Origin: Coffea arabica
Taxonomy: Eukaryota; Streptophyta; Magnoliopsida; Gentianales; Rubiaceae
NCBI RefSeq assembly: GCF_036785885.1
Contig: NC_092329.1
Coordinates: 8,494,001 to 8,558,000, forward strand
DNA: 64,000 nt
Reading direction: 5' to 3'
Shown: one piece after another, positions 18,070-30,029 of the stretch
How positions within the stretch are numbered: the stretch's first letter is position 1
How the letters are laid out: each line of letters begins with the position of its first letter
Made by a program: the position numbers and the translations under genes
The notes under the pieces: model-generated
Told to the model about the DNA's origin: nothing
Databases searched by the model: none
Seen by the model: the letters and a program-made list of their open reading frames with translations, nothing else

Positions 18070-21000
18070 GTTCTCAAATTGGTAGAAGTTGAGCTGTGAT
18101 AAATATTGCTATACCCAGAAGGGAAAAGAAAAGAAAAACTAATACAATAGATGTCTTTTTCTCTTTAGGAATAGCAAGATGAGGATTGCTTAATAATTGT
18201 GTCATCAGTTCAGAAGTATCTGAATATTGGGTGGGTATGATTGAAGAAGTCCTGTCCTGTGATATTATTACATCCAGGGCAGTGCCCCATAATTAGGGTT
18301 CTGAAAATTCCGTAACAAGTTGACTAATTTTCACATGGTAAGTACCCAATTGAACAATTGATAGTCTCTTTACCTTGCAAGCCTTAAGGTGGGCAAACAA
18401 TGAAATGAACCATATGAAAAGTTGTCATGGCCTAAAGAAAATAAACAAATGAATAAAGGAGGAAGAAGAAAGGTTCCACTCATGACTCAAACCGGTCATT
18501 GTTTCGCAAGACCTGAATGATTACATCTGTTATTGTTGATGTGTTATCATACCAAACTCGTCTTTCTTCTCTTAGCCTGGTCAAATCTACCCAGGACAAC
18601 CAAATTTATTTAGTCAAAAGTGTCAAAGATATCTTTTAAGAGTCCTGTCCTGTACTGCAGGGCAAAATACTCTGAAGAGTACTGAGCCCCTCACCAGGGA
18701 CCACATTATGCTTTTCCAACATATACAGGCCATGTTAAGAACAGTCAAGAAACTGATCAAGTACCATTTGAGAACTTTCAGTGTGTGATTCAAACATGTC
18801 TGTGCTCAAAATGAACACCTGAAGAGTCAGAAAATGGATGATAGTACATCTGTTTTTAAACAACGCCTAGATCATCAGCATATATGAGAAGTTAGTTTTG
18901 CCACCATCACAAGAAATAAAGGTATGCTACGAGTACAAAATTGGCACCACAGTCCCCACCACAGAAATGAGTAACATCTCCATCAGTTTAGCACTATTCT
19001 ACCACAAAAGTGCGGCAGTAATTGCACACACAAGTAACAGACATGAGGAAACAAGAAGCAAGCTTTGCCTTTGAGTTACAATTGTGATGCAGCACCTCAT
19101 TCAGAGTTACTGAGCTTCAGTTTAGTGTTGTTACGATTTAGTTGTCACACATTAAACAACATCGACAGCAATAAAGGATTAGGATTGATAAAAAAAAAAG
19201 AGTAAGATCTGCATATGATGCTGAAAGCTCACAATTAATACATTTTAAATTGTCAGAACAAGTATACAAAAGCAAACTTCTAAAGTTCCTTAGAATGGAA
19301 TTTTCCCTAATAATTGACCAGGATTCTGGAGCCGGAAACACAAAGAGAGCTTTTCAAAATCAGGCTAGGTATTAAACTTAGCACCAAGCACAAACCAGTA
19401 CACTTGTAGCAGCATAAAAGAAACTCACTTCATATCCAAGGACCTTGTTGATACATCATATGAAACCATGTTAAAATTCTGTTCTGATAATATGTGTTCC
19501 CATCACATCTATAAGCAGACAGCACTCTGGTGTTTGAGATACAAAAATTAATCCAGGACCGTGGACAAGAAAAGAAAATGCAAAAGATCAAGATTTTCTA
19601 TCATCCCAATTCAGCAAGTTTGACAATATGATTACCTGTTAACTATAAGAAGAGTTTCTCTTTATACATCTCTCACGCATAGGCCACTGCAAGTTTACTA
19701 GATGCCTCTTGATCGTTACGCTGGCCTCATATCTAATCATAGAAGACCTAATCCAGAAATAGACAGCATTTGTTTCACAAACTACCATTGCACAAAAATA
19801 TAAAACCAATTGGTCCATAACAAGTGGAAGTATCTTTTTGCATTGGTTTCAACTTGGGTTTCAGTATGATTAGCCTACAGATTTAGTTGGTTCATCCATC
19901 AAAAAACTGCTAATTGATAAGTGTTTCACGAAGTGTTTAACTGGATTAATCATTTTACTCATTCTACCCTAAGGAAAGGGTTCCACCCTTTTTGGACTGG
20001 TTGTTGGTGAGAAGGGTCTTAAACACAGACTATAGCTTGCAGCCATGCGTTCTGATCCTCCAGGCTACAAGGCCTATCTCATCTCTATTGTATGTGTTCC
20101 CAGAAGTAGCCGCATAAAAAGGACAATAACTTTTACAATCCCAAGACTCGGTGCTAGAAAGTACACGTAGTTGATCTAGCTTCATATTCTGATAATACTT
20201 CATTCATTTGAAACCTAATACAGCACAACTATGATTAATCCATGACCAAAAGGGAAGGAATACAAATAATGTGATACAAGGAATAGCAAGATTTGGCACT
20301 ATCACTAGAATGGGGATATTTGCACTTCTTCTATCTTTTCAGCACATAGCATATTTCAACTTGTTTATCCTGCTCTAAATTGCTCACAACTCATCCTACT
20401 GTTATATCAATGTGTTAAGGGGAGGCATGATCCACGAATGAAAAAATTTTTGGACTCTGCTAATATGAAACTAGAACTGGAAACGAGGGACTATTTATAA
20501 TCAATAAATTTATGTATGAGGAACCCATAATGGCTATTAAGAGTATACCAGAAGGCTAGAATATAAAGTATCTTAACAAGTATAAAACTATCAAGTTAAA
20601 AAGGTATCATCATTGGTCTTAGGAAGTGGAGGAATTTGAGCACCCCAGAATATAAAACCAAGAAAACTGAAAGGAGATGTGTAGTAATGGTTTTAAGTAA
20701 TCATGAAAAGCAAAGCTTTTAGCAGAGGCTTATAAAATTCTCGGCAAACATACAAAGGATCCTCAGACTATACCTGAATGAAGACGTGATTGGACTACCA
20801 ACGATCTTCAAGATGCCCTATTTCATTTGCTAGTATGAAAATAATATCGGCCAAAATGGACAGTAACTCAACAACACAGTAATTCATTTTCAAGCAGGGA
20901 AGGATATCCTACTTCATTTACTGGTATTAAAACAATATTGTTGAAATCGGCAGTAACTGGATGCATGGCAAATTTCACACTTGAAAAAAATCCAGAGAAC

Positions 21001-22370
21001 TCGCTCTTTGATCAAGCATAAAGTATGTTGCATTTTTGGGTTCAGAAGGTCTGGATAATTATTGCACCAATAAGTTCTTACACATCATTGATTTCTTGAG
21101 CTTGATGAATGAAGAAGAGATGAATGCCCTGCAAAGATAGATAATTAATCCTTGGAGCCACTTTTCTATCTTTATCCACATAAGAACACCAGAAAATGAC
21201 TATTCAGTCATCTTTCCCTTCATAGTCAAAATCACTATGTATAGCAGATTTTTCCTTTCCAGCTTCATTATCAAAGCATGAATACCATATAAGAAGATGT
21301 CTAGTTTAAACTAGAACATGTATGAATCATCAACTATGAACTGCTACGCTGCACAAAGTTCAGACGCTCACTTGCTAAGTAAGAAATACAAATCAATCTG
21401 TCGTCCTGCATATCTGTTTAGCCACCAAAAGAGGGAACAAAAGAACAAAAAAGCCCATCTTGTCACTGTTTAAGACTTTTGATCCTCATTCTAAAACCAC
21501 TTTGAGTCTCTTCATCAACATCCCCCTCTCACCCATTTTCTTCTAAAACAAAATTAAAAACAAAACAAAAGATAAAGGAGAACAGAAATTAAAGGGAATG
21601 AAAAAAAGAAAAGCTGCCCTCAATTCACAATAGACACAGGTATCACGTTAGTACAAAAAATCCCGTACAGCTATGCAATTACAATAACCACTCAAAATAT
21701 CCATCTCAAAAGCTGGAAGAGCGCAAAGCTTGATTCGCAATGGCAGTAAAAGTGAAAAGGTCAGAATTTAGTAGACTTCATATCACCACATGTTAAAAAC
21801 CAAATAGTTCAGAAAAGAAAAAAGATGTCCCAAGACAAATAGGGAAAAAATCATAAAGAAAAAAAGAAAAGGAGGAAAAAGAAAAGACAGCGATATGATT
21901 AAAGCGATAATAAGGAGATCCCCAGAAAAGGACATTTACATGGTGCAATGAAAGTACAAAATACAGCAATTCACATATAACAAAAAAATTTGGGAAAAAG
22001 CATGATATATTATGATCATCATCAATACCAAAAATTGCTGGCCAAGTACAAATCCTTTCAACACAGATATATGTAAAATATATGTGCATGTTCAAGTATA
22101 CCCCTTTTTCAGATTTTCACAAAGACTCTGCACTCATTCTGCAATCTGCTTTACCATGATTGATGACAAATCATTGACTTTCTCACCTCTATTTAGAGCC
22201 AAAAAAAAAAAAAACTATGAAAGTTCTGACCGAAAGGATATAATTCAAAAAGAAAAAACTAAAACTTCTACCTTTTTTCTTGCTTGAGCTAAAAATATAA
22301 GAAAAGTAAAAGAGCAAACGAATATAAATAAAGGGTCTTTATATATCAAATAGAAAGTTCACTTTTTTTT
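18070..22370. other. Gene-free stretch, less repetitive than its surroundings
   Basis: About 4.3 kb with no recognisable protein domain and no obvious transposon. Composition is like plant intron or UTR sequence, with no long A/T-only tracts. It lies downstream, on the minus strand, of the candidate small peptide gene at 22494-22751, so part of it could be transcribed as a 3' UTR or non-coding RNA. Nothing in the sequence proves this. Confidence 0.35.
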
Positions 22371-22493
22371 TCTTATAATTTATATATGATTTGATGTAAA
22401 TTATGCCTGGCTCCATCCTGTCTGCCATATAACAACAACCCAAAAGAGAAGAAGGGGAGGTCTGAGGAGAGTTGAAGAGACCTAGTAGTTCTA

Positions 22494-22751
22494 CTACATT
22501 GTACTCCCTCCTCTGTCAAAGCCCAAAAACAACCTTGGATTTTCAAAGTCTTGGCCAGATGATACCTCTCTCTCCACAAGGTCAGCCATGTCTTTCCACA
22601 CCAACCAGCTGCTCCTCCTCAACATCAGCCCTCTGGTGGCAATGCTAATGCCATTTCCAGTAACAACAACAGCAGCAGCAGCAGAAGAAGAAGAAGAAAA
22701 AGCTGATAGTACAATCAACACAACGACAATGTTCACCTCCCGAATTCCCAT
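22494..22751 (-). CDS. Candidate small secreted peptide precursor (85 aa), family unknown
   Basis: An 85-codon frame on the minus strand begins MGIREVNIVVVLIVLSAF and has a hydrophobic N-terminus followed by Ser and Ala runs, as in a secretion signal with a small-residue cleavage region. The remainder is charged, has an LRR basic cluster near residue 43, and ends DFENPRLFLGFDRGGSTM. A good TATA box lies 45-53 bases upstream of the ATG. The size and layout resemble plant signalling-peptide precursors, in which the active peptide is C-terminal. I do not recognise the C-terminal motif as CLE, CEP, RGF, CIF, PSY or IDA. The Ser/Ala run is encoded by a trinucleotide repeat, so a chance ORF is possible. 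Confidence 0.38.
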   Translation of the reverse strand: MGIREVNIVVVLIVLSAFSSSSSAAAAVVVTGNGISIATRGLMLRRSSWLVWKDMADLVEREVSSGQDFENPRLFLGFDRGGSTM

Positions 22752-22795
22752 TTTCTTTTTTCCTTCACTGGTTTTTTTTCTTTTGGGTACTATTT

Positions 22796-22804
22796 CTATT
22801 TATA
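22796..22804 (-). promoter_or_regulatory. Probable TATA box for the small peptide ORF
   Basis: The minus strand reads TATAAATAG, a near-ideal plant TATA box, starting 53 bases before the ATG at 22751. This would give a very short 5' UTR of about 20 bases. It supports transcription leftward from here but is only a consensus match. Confidence 0.4.
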
Positions 22805-23099
22805 CTGGCAAAAGGGGAGCAAGCAAAATCCCAGTAGTCAACTTCAAGAAACTGAAACAGGTGTCAAAGGTCTCTACTTTACCTGCAATGGTCTGTTGTT
22901 TGCTGATTGGGGAGTTTTAGGGAGGGAGAAAGAGTGGAATGGGGTTGTGGGATGGGAAGGGGATGGAGTTATTGTTTTTGTTTTCGTGATTTTGGGCCTA
23001 AATTTTTCGGCTGGAGAAAAATCGGGTAGGCCGGTGAGAGGCCATTTTCAACTTTCATTTTTGTTCTGTTTCTTTGGTAAGAATTAAGAGTCTTCGGCT

Positions 23100-25200
23100 T
23101 GTCTTTCCTCTGCAGCGTGTGGCATGGTAACATGTAGGTTGGCCTCTTTTTCTAAACTTTTTTTTTTATATATTGTGGAAATGACCCTTGAGATTTAGTT
23201 TATTGTAATTCGAGTAAACTAATTTCTGGGAAATTAACGTAAGATGGATAAATAAATGAATAAAATATGAAACGAGTTCTAGTGTGACAAGGAAACAGGC
23301 TATGGAGGAAACGAGGACATTTCTGACTGTTTTGTTGATTTTAATCTAAATATTAACGTTAAAGTCAAAGAACATTAACCTAAGATGTAATCCAACTACA
23401 AATTGTTTGACTGCAGTGCACTTTGACGTGCAACTTAGCCGATTAATTGACTTAAATTTGCAGGATTGTTCATAACCAGGCCATTGTCATATAGCGTTAG
23501 GGTTTGGTTACGTTGATGTAGTTTCAGTGTTAATTTTTTTTGTAAAAGTGAAAATAATTTAAAAAAATATCTAAATATAGAAAGGATAATAGATGCGAAT
23601 GTGTGTATTCATATGATAAGTTAGATATAATTTAAGTATTTTAACGAATGCTTTCGGAACGCTCGTTTAAGGAATCCATAGTATTATCACCATGAAATGA
23701 TAAGAGCATTATGAACTGAATTATTTAGTATGAAATGATAAGAGTATTATGAATTTAATTATTGTTGATTATGGAAACAATAATGGATATTACTTTTTAA
23801 AGCGCAAAGTATTAAATAGTGGTATATATTTTAGACATTAAGGATAACAATTATTTTGTGCATATCTGTTGATAAGTGGTTGGATTCAGGAAATCTTTAA
23901 AACAATAATGTGAGTCTTGACTTCAATTATTGAAGAGTTGTTTTCGGTGAGATGATTTTCGGTCAATAAAAGTTTGAGTGAGATGTTTACATAATTAATT
24001 AAAAGGAAATGAGCAAAAGAGTCGTAAGTTTGTTTGATATCTCAATTCAGTACTTAAATTTAATGAGTTCATATGTTAATATGTTCAATTTGTTTGATAA
24101 CTAAAAATAGAACAGTTGAATTAATTAAGTGGCACTGAATTCATTAGGCAAAACTTGATTCCAAAAACAAGTGATAACCTATTCACTTATCATTTAATGT
24201 GATATACACTCAAATGTATCAAATTTAGTACTTAATTATTTAATAATTTAATGGATTTAAAATTCAAATTTCAGATTTTAAATTTCAGTTTTCGGATTTC
24301 AGTCTTATCAAATGCACCATAATCTCTATGGTTTGATTAACTTTCGATTTAACCAAATTATGCTTTTTAAATCTATTATACATACAAATTTCTGCTAGAG
24401 AAACATGGTAAAAGTCACGCTAAAAATAAAAATAAAAATCCCTTTATTTGAGTAAAATAAAATCTTATGCTATTATAATACACGGCATAAAAAGTATCTT
24501 ACCAGTATGCCCTTACGCCGTTGGATAAAAGAAAGCAGTGGTCAATGTGATTAAAAAAATCTGAAAGTCAAAGCATGAAACATGGTGAATTAAAATTTGT
24601 CGTCATCTGCTTTAAATGCCGTGTTCACCTAAACTGTTGTTCTAACAACATCCATAGCATAGCACAGGTAAATTATTTTTACCTGTCTTTGTATTACAAT
24701 ACAATACAATTTTATGTTAAAAGAAAAAAGAAAAATCAAATAGTATAGCATAGTAAAACTAAAGCCTGTAAGAGTACCTGATCCTGCAAGAAAGGCAACA
24801 CAGAAGGGCAGTAAAATCTCTTCCACTTTTTATATGTCCATCTATATATAAACATATATATATATATATATTTGTCAGAATATCAATTCCTAAGACCTAA
24901 ACTAATCCCACAAGCCCAACCAAAAGGCAATTGCTGACTTCTTGCTACACTTATGGAACTTAAATCCTAGACACTCACACCCTCACAGAACGATGTGGGA
25001 CTCAGGGAGAGGGAACAGGGAGCTTCTATATTTTTGTTGGGTGCCACGGTTAGTTGTAATTTCCTCTTTACAAGATTGTCCCAGTTCCTTTTTGCCCATG
25101 ATAACTTTATTTTTGTAGGTTCACCCCTCTACCTTTGCCTTAAGAGGGAATTCCATAGGGCTTTCTAAATTCTCATATTGGTACTGACTTTTTATTAGAA
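23100..25200. other. Gene-free stretch with degenerate repeats
   Basis: No gene seen. It includes a local direct repeat of ATGAAATGATAAGAG words near 23691-23750, and a possible MITE at about 24020-24325 whose ends carry TTGTTTGATA and, inverted, TATCAAATGCA. An AT dinucleotide run lies near 24853-24872. Confidence 0.35.
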
Positions 25201-25208
25201 TTTTCAGC

Positions 25209-25387
25209 AACTACTTGGGTCCATTTGGATAGGGGATTATTTGAAAAAAAAATCTGAAATAATACTTTAGTACTTTTTATGATATGATGTATATGAGATA
25301 AAAAGTGATTGAAAATTATATTTATAATGCAAGTAGAACAAAACTTAGATTTTTTTTTTTTTGCCAATCTTGATAATCAAACAGACC
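25209..25387. repeat. Small TIR element with GGGTCCATTTGGATA-type end (copy 1)
   Basis: The left end is GGGTCCATTTGGATAGGGGA and the right end ATAATCAAACAGACCC, an imperfect inverted repeat. The interior has the word TATGATATGATGTATATGAG, shared with a second copy at 30953-31093. The TTTGGAT end is common in plant hAT-like MITEs. No target duplication was established. Confidence 0.5.
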
Positions 25388-25465
25388 CATTGTGTTTTTC
25401 TCTTATTTGTCAATGGCGAATAAATATTTAGTTCCCAATATAATCTTGAAACTTGTGGATAGAAG

Positions 25466-26521
25466 CAGTGACGGAGCCAGGATTTTTTTTTTTTGGGGGC
25501 CAAAATTTTTTTCTAATAAAATTATCTTAATATATTATGCTCAAAATAATTTTCTTGTATTTAAATGTATGACATCTAAAAATATCAAATATTAAATTTA
25601 ATTATAAATGTATGTCTATTCATAAATATGCGGTACAATCATAACAAAAATTAACAAAAAAGATAACATTTGATTAAATATCTTATAACATCACAAACCA
25701 TCCAATTTGCACATTATGAGAAGATGCTCTCCAATATGTCACCTATACACTATATATATATATATATATAACCATGTAATATAAATGTAACTATTTTCAA
25801 TTGAAAAAAGATAAAAGTTATGTTAACATACTTTGAAATTTCAACATCTTTTCTTAGAAGTAAATTGAACTCTATGCTCTTTCATAGAAGTAAATTCATC
25901 TATGATTGAATCACTGCTAAATTTTTCAGCAACTTCCTTTTCTATATACACAGTTAGACAATCATTCAATAAATTATTTTCCATCTTGTTTCGGAGCTTT
26001 GTCTTGATTATTTTCATAATTGAAATGCCCGCCTTATAGTTGCAGTTGATACAGGAAAAGTAAAAACTAAAAACAAGTCTAATCAACCGCTCTGTAGTTG
26101 CAGTTGACAAAATAATTTTTTTAAATCTTTTATCCATTGGGCTAAGTTATATATTTGTATATGGGCCAATTAAATAATTATTTTTGTTTTAGCCCATTAA
26201 CAATCATGAATTAGGTCTTTTTATTCAAATACATCACATTGGGTCAATTTACTATGGAACATCAAATTACATGTTTTATATTTGAAAGTTAAATAATTAG
26301 TACAATAAAAAATAAATAACCTTTTTTGAAGAAAAAAATTAATTCAAAGATGACTAATTCATATATATATATATATATATATATATCAACTCTCATAATA
26401 TAAACTAAAATTGTAAAAATTTAGGGGGGGCCAATTTTATTTTACACACATATTTACATATTATGAATTAAAATTTTCAAAACTTATGGCCCCCCCTCTG
26501 CCCCCCTTGGCTCCATCATTG
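25466..26521 (-). mobile_element. hAT-superfamily deletion derivative (1056 bp) with 8-bp target duplication
   Basis: The 8-bp GATAGAAG lies at 25458-25465 and again at 26522-26529, flanking ends CAGTGACGGAGCCAGGA (left) and, inverted, CAATGATGGAGCCAAGG (right). An 8-bp duplication with CAGTG-type termini is the signature of hAT elements, specifically the plant group related to zinc-finger MYM-type transposases. The interior on the minus strand keeps a scrap of the transposase C-terminus (25841-26137), and most of the transposase gene is missing. Interior AT dinucleotide runs occur at 25751-25770 and 26361-26386. It cannot move by itself. Confidence 0.85.
25841..26137 (-). pseudogene. Remnant of hAT transposase C-terminus
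   Basis: The minus-strand frame includes MKIIKTKLRNKMENNLLNDC and continues into YIEKEVAEKF, close to the conserved C-terminal dimerisation segment of plant hAT transposases. The preceding conserved stretch (FPVSTAT followed by RAF) is present in another frame around 26035-26065, so a frameshift separates the two halves. A short partial duplication (CAACTGCAACTA twice) precedes it. No start codon of a full transposase or catalytic residues remain. Non-functional. Confidence 0.75.
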
Positions 26522-27319
26522 GATAGAAGTGCACCGATATGTAATTTTGAAAGTTAAATAGTCTAATCTTAAACTAAGAGATTTCCCGTAAGTGTGAATT
26601 TTTTCGTCTTTTTTCTTTTGGCTCTCCAAGCACTTCATTTTACCATCTTCACAATTCATTCAAGATCTTGTGGGAGAACTTCGTGAACTTCAACATTACA
26701 AGGTTTGACTGAATAAAAATATGGAACTGGTAATGACTTCAAGAGTATGGGCACTAGTAAGTGTCCCAAGACAAGACGGGGGAAAAAGAAAGAAAAGAAA
26801 ATAAATTGGTACATAGTATATTGTGGCCTTGTCCAAGGGTCCGTCGAGTAACAACTGGACGAAAATCAGATGTACTTTACGTAATTAATTGCAAAGGTTG
26901 GTCCGTCGTAGAATTGATCTTCTGCAATTGTGCAGCAGAGAAATATCAGTGCCTTTATTACTCAAATACTGACCCAATGGTAGCGAAGATGTAAAGAAAG
27001 AAAGCTGTAACGTTATCCACTCAACTCAGCAGGGATTGGAAATTGGAAAGTGAAATACTCCATCACAAGCCCCCCATACGCTAACAAGTTTACAACTGAT
27101 CTCTTCTCAAGTCGTTTTCTAGAGAATGATGGAAACAGTACATCAAATGTTGATTGTAGACTTTGTTGTTGAAGTATAATAACGTGATGATTTTGATTGG
27201 TTACCAAACGCCCAAGTGAGCTGAAGTCTCTTATTGCTCAATCAGGATGAAGCTGATCTTCAATGATAGTTTTTCAAATCCCATTATATTCCTAATCTGT
27301 CCAAATTATATACAAGTGG

Positions 27320-27682
27320 TTAAGCAAATCCAACCTTGAAAGCTCCAAAAATCTTCTCATCCAGTATTATTTCTATCTATTTTGGCTAAAGCTTTTAATG
27401 AAATGAGTTATTCGTGAACATGTTCGCATTCGACTTATTCAAATTTGAAAAAAACTCGATCGTTTAATAAACAAAACAAGTTTAGATACAATATAAGGCT
27501 CGTTTAATAATCGAGTCGAGCTCTAACTTGTTCGTAAATAAGTCGGTTCATTAAAAACTCTAACCAAAATAAACAGAAATAATACCAGGAGAAGATTTTT
27601 GGAGCTTCCAAGATTGAAGTTGCTTAACAAGTTGTTCTTAAGCAATTTCAATCTTCACCTAGTATTATTTCTGTCTATTTTG
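27320..27682. repeat. Nested inverted repeats
   Basis: The segment 27320-27386 (ending TATCTATTTTGG) is the reverse complement, with few mismatches, of 27567-27632 (beginning CCAAAATAAACAGAAATAAT). The second arm is itself the left half of a shorter palindrome, 27566-27682, with ends ACCAAAATAAACAGAAATAA and, inverted, ACCAAAATAGACAGAAATAA, and an inner pair AAGATTGAAGTTGCTTAA / TTAAGCAATTTCAATCTT. A transcript could fold in two alternative ways. Probably two nearby insertions of one MITE in opposite orientation, one partial. Confidence 0.6.
27410..27550. repeat. TCGAG-rich repeat, copy 2
   Basis: Contains GTTCGCATTCGACTTATTCA and AATCGAGTCGAGCTCTAACT words with GCTCGTTTAATAA motifs. Similar in style to the segments at 13865-14410 and 54836-55036. 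It lies in the loop between the two arms of the nested inverted repeat at 27320-27682. Confidence 0.4.
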
Positions 27683-29222
27683 GTGGTGATACCAGCATGT
27701 AGTATGTAGAATGAAAAGGTTAAAAATTTAATTGTGCATGTCTTTACTTGAGAGTTTCAGCTTTAAAATGTTTAGGATTGATAAACAATATCCTTTCAAG
27801 AAATAATTTTCTTGAAAAAGGTCAAACTTTTTGGTGGTTTTGCACAGCAATCTCAAAAAATAACTTAATATCTTTGCTTAACAACTTTTTCCTTTTAATA
27901 TCTTTGCTTAACAACCTTTTGCTTTCAAGTTTGAACTTCTGTTCAAGAGTTAGATAGATGCATACTGTTTTATCTTCGACTACAGTTTTGATGTAAATTA
28001 GGTCAAAGACCAGACTTTAATAGCTCAAGAAACGATTTCTAGGTATATATATCACCAAAAAAAAAAAAATTTTGTATACTTATTCTCATCTCACAAAAAA
28101 TAAGACAACTTTATCTTGCTATGATCATGTATCATTTTTTTTTTTGTTTAGGCACACGTTAAGAGAGGTCTCAAGTAATAATTTTTTAATAAAAATAAAA
28201 TTAATTTGTATAACTGTCTAGAAATACAATAAATATGAATGTGTGTATTCACCTGATAAATTAAGTGCACTGACAAGTAGCCACGTTGAAAAATCCCTCA
28301 AATTTGGAAGACTTTTGTTGGTATTTGACACATCATGTTCAATTCATTTTCGGTGCACTTGGAGGAGTTGGAATTTAGCAGTAGTTTTAGTTTTGAAGCA
28401 TTGGGATAGACATTACAACCCTGGGGCCTCCCTCTTGAAAGAAAAAAAAAAAAACCAAGATTGTTTATTCGAGACGACTGAGTTGCCTGAAATTATGTAA
28501 CTCGATTTCATGTCTTTACATGTAACAACTTCAAGTGCCATAATTATGCTCATCAATTATATTGTATGTATATACAGCTAACTCCGATCAAGACATGGAA
28601 ATCTGTACCGTGTTTGCACTCTTATCATATTCTTTGGTTAATACTAGGAAATTTCCTGCAGCCATCACAATTGAACAGAGAATCTCTTCAACCCAACCGA
28701 TCATTAGTGTTGGGTTTGGCCAATCAGTACCCACTAATCACTCGTTAATTCTTAACAAAATTAGATTCCTCCTCTTCATGAGTGCGAGCTTGAGGAAATT
28801 TTTCTCTGCCTCCAAGCAAACCAAACAAGCATCGACGGTAACATTTAAGAAGAGGTGAAGGGTAGATAGAGATAATTAAGTAAATACTAAATGATAAATG
28901 AGGATAGTAGATGATGATGGTAATGTGAAGATATAGTAAGAGATAGCCAGCCAGCCGCCATGAGTTACGGACAGGTGAAAGCTGCTTGTTTTCAGACTTA
29001 CGGCATCGCAAGCTGCCGCTGCATATTTTAAAGAAAACTCTATTGAAACGACGCTTTCGAGAAAGTCAGTTTCGATTCTAGAACCCCAAACGGCTGAATT
29101 ATGGCTTTGGAATGCAGCTGTGAAATGGACAAGCATTGAGTCTATCCACATTTTTGGTCGATCTTTTTGGCTAGTAATAATGCCAAAACTCAAATTTTAA
29201 CGTAAGGGGGCAGACTTCTTAT

Positions 29223-30027
29223 GGGGATAATAATTTCAGAAGCCTGCCTTAATGTCTCAAATAGTGTCACTATCTTCCCTTAGGGTTTTGAAAATTTTAC
29301 TTATTGCCTCTATCAGTAATAATGAAAAAATGGTTTCTACTACCCTTGTAATTTAAGATATGTAGAGAAAAACGGTTAAATGTTTGCTAACTACATTAAC
29401 CATAATTTGGATGGTAAAATGTTTAATTAATTTGGTATCTAAAAGGGGAGCTAATAATAGGTGTACCTTTCCTAAATATATACTTGACAAATACAAGGAA
29501 TCAGATGTAATTTATTTGATAAACAAAAAGGGTTCAAACATGAGAAACAATTAAGCCATTTACAAACTAAATTAAATATAATTTGAAATGTAAAAAAAAA
29601 AAATGTAATTTGGCACCTAAAAAGGGCTCCAATAATAGTCACCCTTTTTCGAATTTATGTACTTGACAAATACTTAGAAGGAGTCAGATGTGAGGATAAT
29701 TTGGTTGAGCTAATTCTCTCACAACTGTGGTGATAACAAGAATCTTAAAATATGAAGAAAAATTTGGTCAATTTTTTTTTGTTGATCTTGTGTAATAATG
29801 GCCCATAAGTGAATTAAGTTAGGTCGAATAATTAATCTAATTGGTACAATATCTGAGGGGCACGTTTGGAATAGACAAATCTTCTCGCACCTGAAATTAT
29901 TTTTTTGAATTGGGTTGAATTATTACGAGAACATTGGTTTCAAAGGAGGTCAGTGATATTTTCAAAATCTCAGGGGAAGACAAAGAAATTGTCAAAAACT
30001 TCAAAGGAGGTTTCTAAAATTACCCCT
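29223..30027. mobile_element. Candidate 805-bp non-autonomous TIR element
   Basis: The left end GGGGATAATAATTTCAGAAG and the right end (inverted) AGGGGTAATTTTAGAAACC match imperfectly. The inverted similarity continues inward for about 80 bases, including CTTCCCTTAGGGTTTTGAAA against CTTCCCCTGAGATTTTGAAA. TTCTTAT occurs immediately outside both ends (29216-29222, 30028-30034), a possible 7-base target duplication. Inside is a diverged direct repeat of roughly 80 bases (about 29432-29510 and 29611-29691) sharing ACTTGACAAATAC and AGTCAGATGT-like words. No transposase-like ORF. Confidence 0.55.
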
Positions 30028-30029
30028 TT

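Larger units (their letters stand above)
26530..29215. other. Gene-free stretch with foldback repeats
   Basis: No recognisable gene. Contains a TCGAG/TCGTT-rich patch (27410-27550) and a nested inverted repeat (27320-27682). ORFs of up to 105 codons near 28560-29190 resemble nothing I know and overlap each other on both strands, so I do not call them. Confidence 0.4.

Noticed and set aside
22408..22431. TGCCTGGCTCC...CTGTCTGCCA resembles miR160
   Set aside because: It needs a 3-base insertion and a mismatch against miR160, and no complementary star strand is found nearby to make a precursor hairpin.
28562..29193. 98- and 105-codon ORFs on opposite strands
   Set aside because: No domain, signal or conservation clue. 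Ordinary for chance ORFs of this length.
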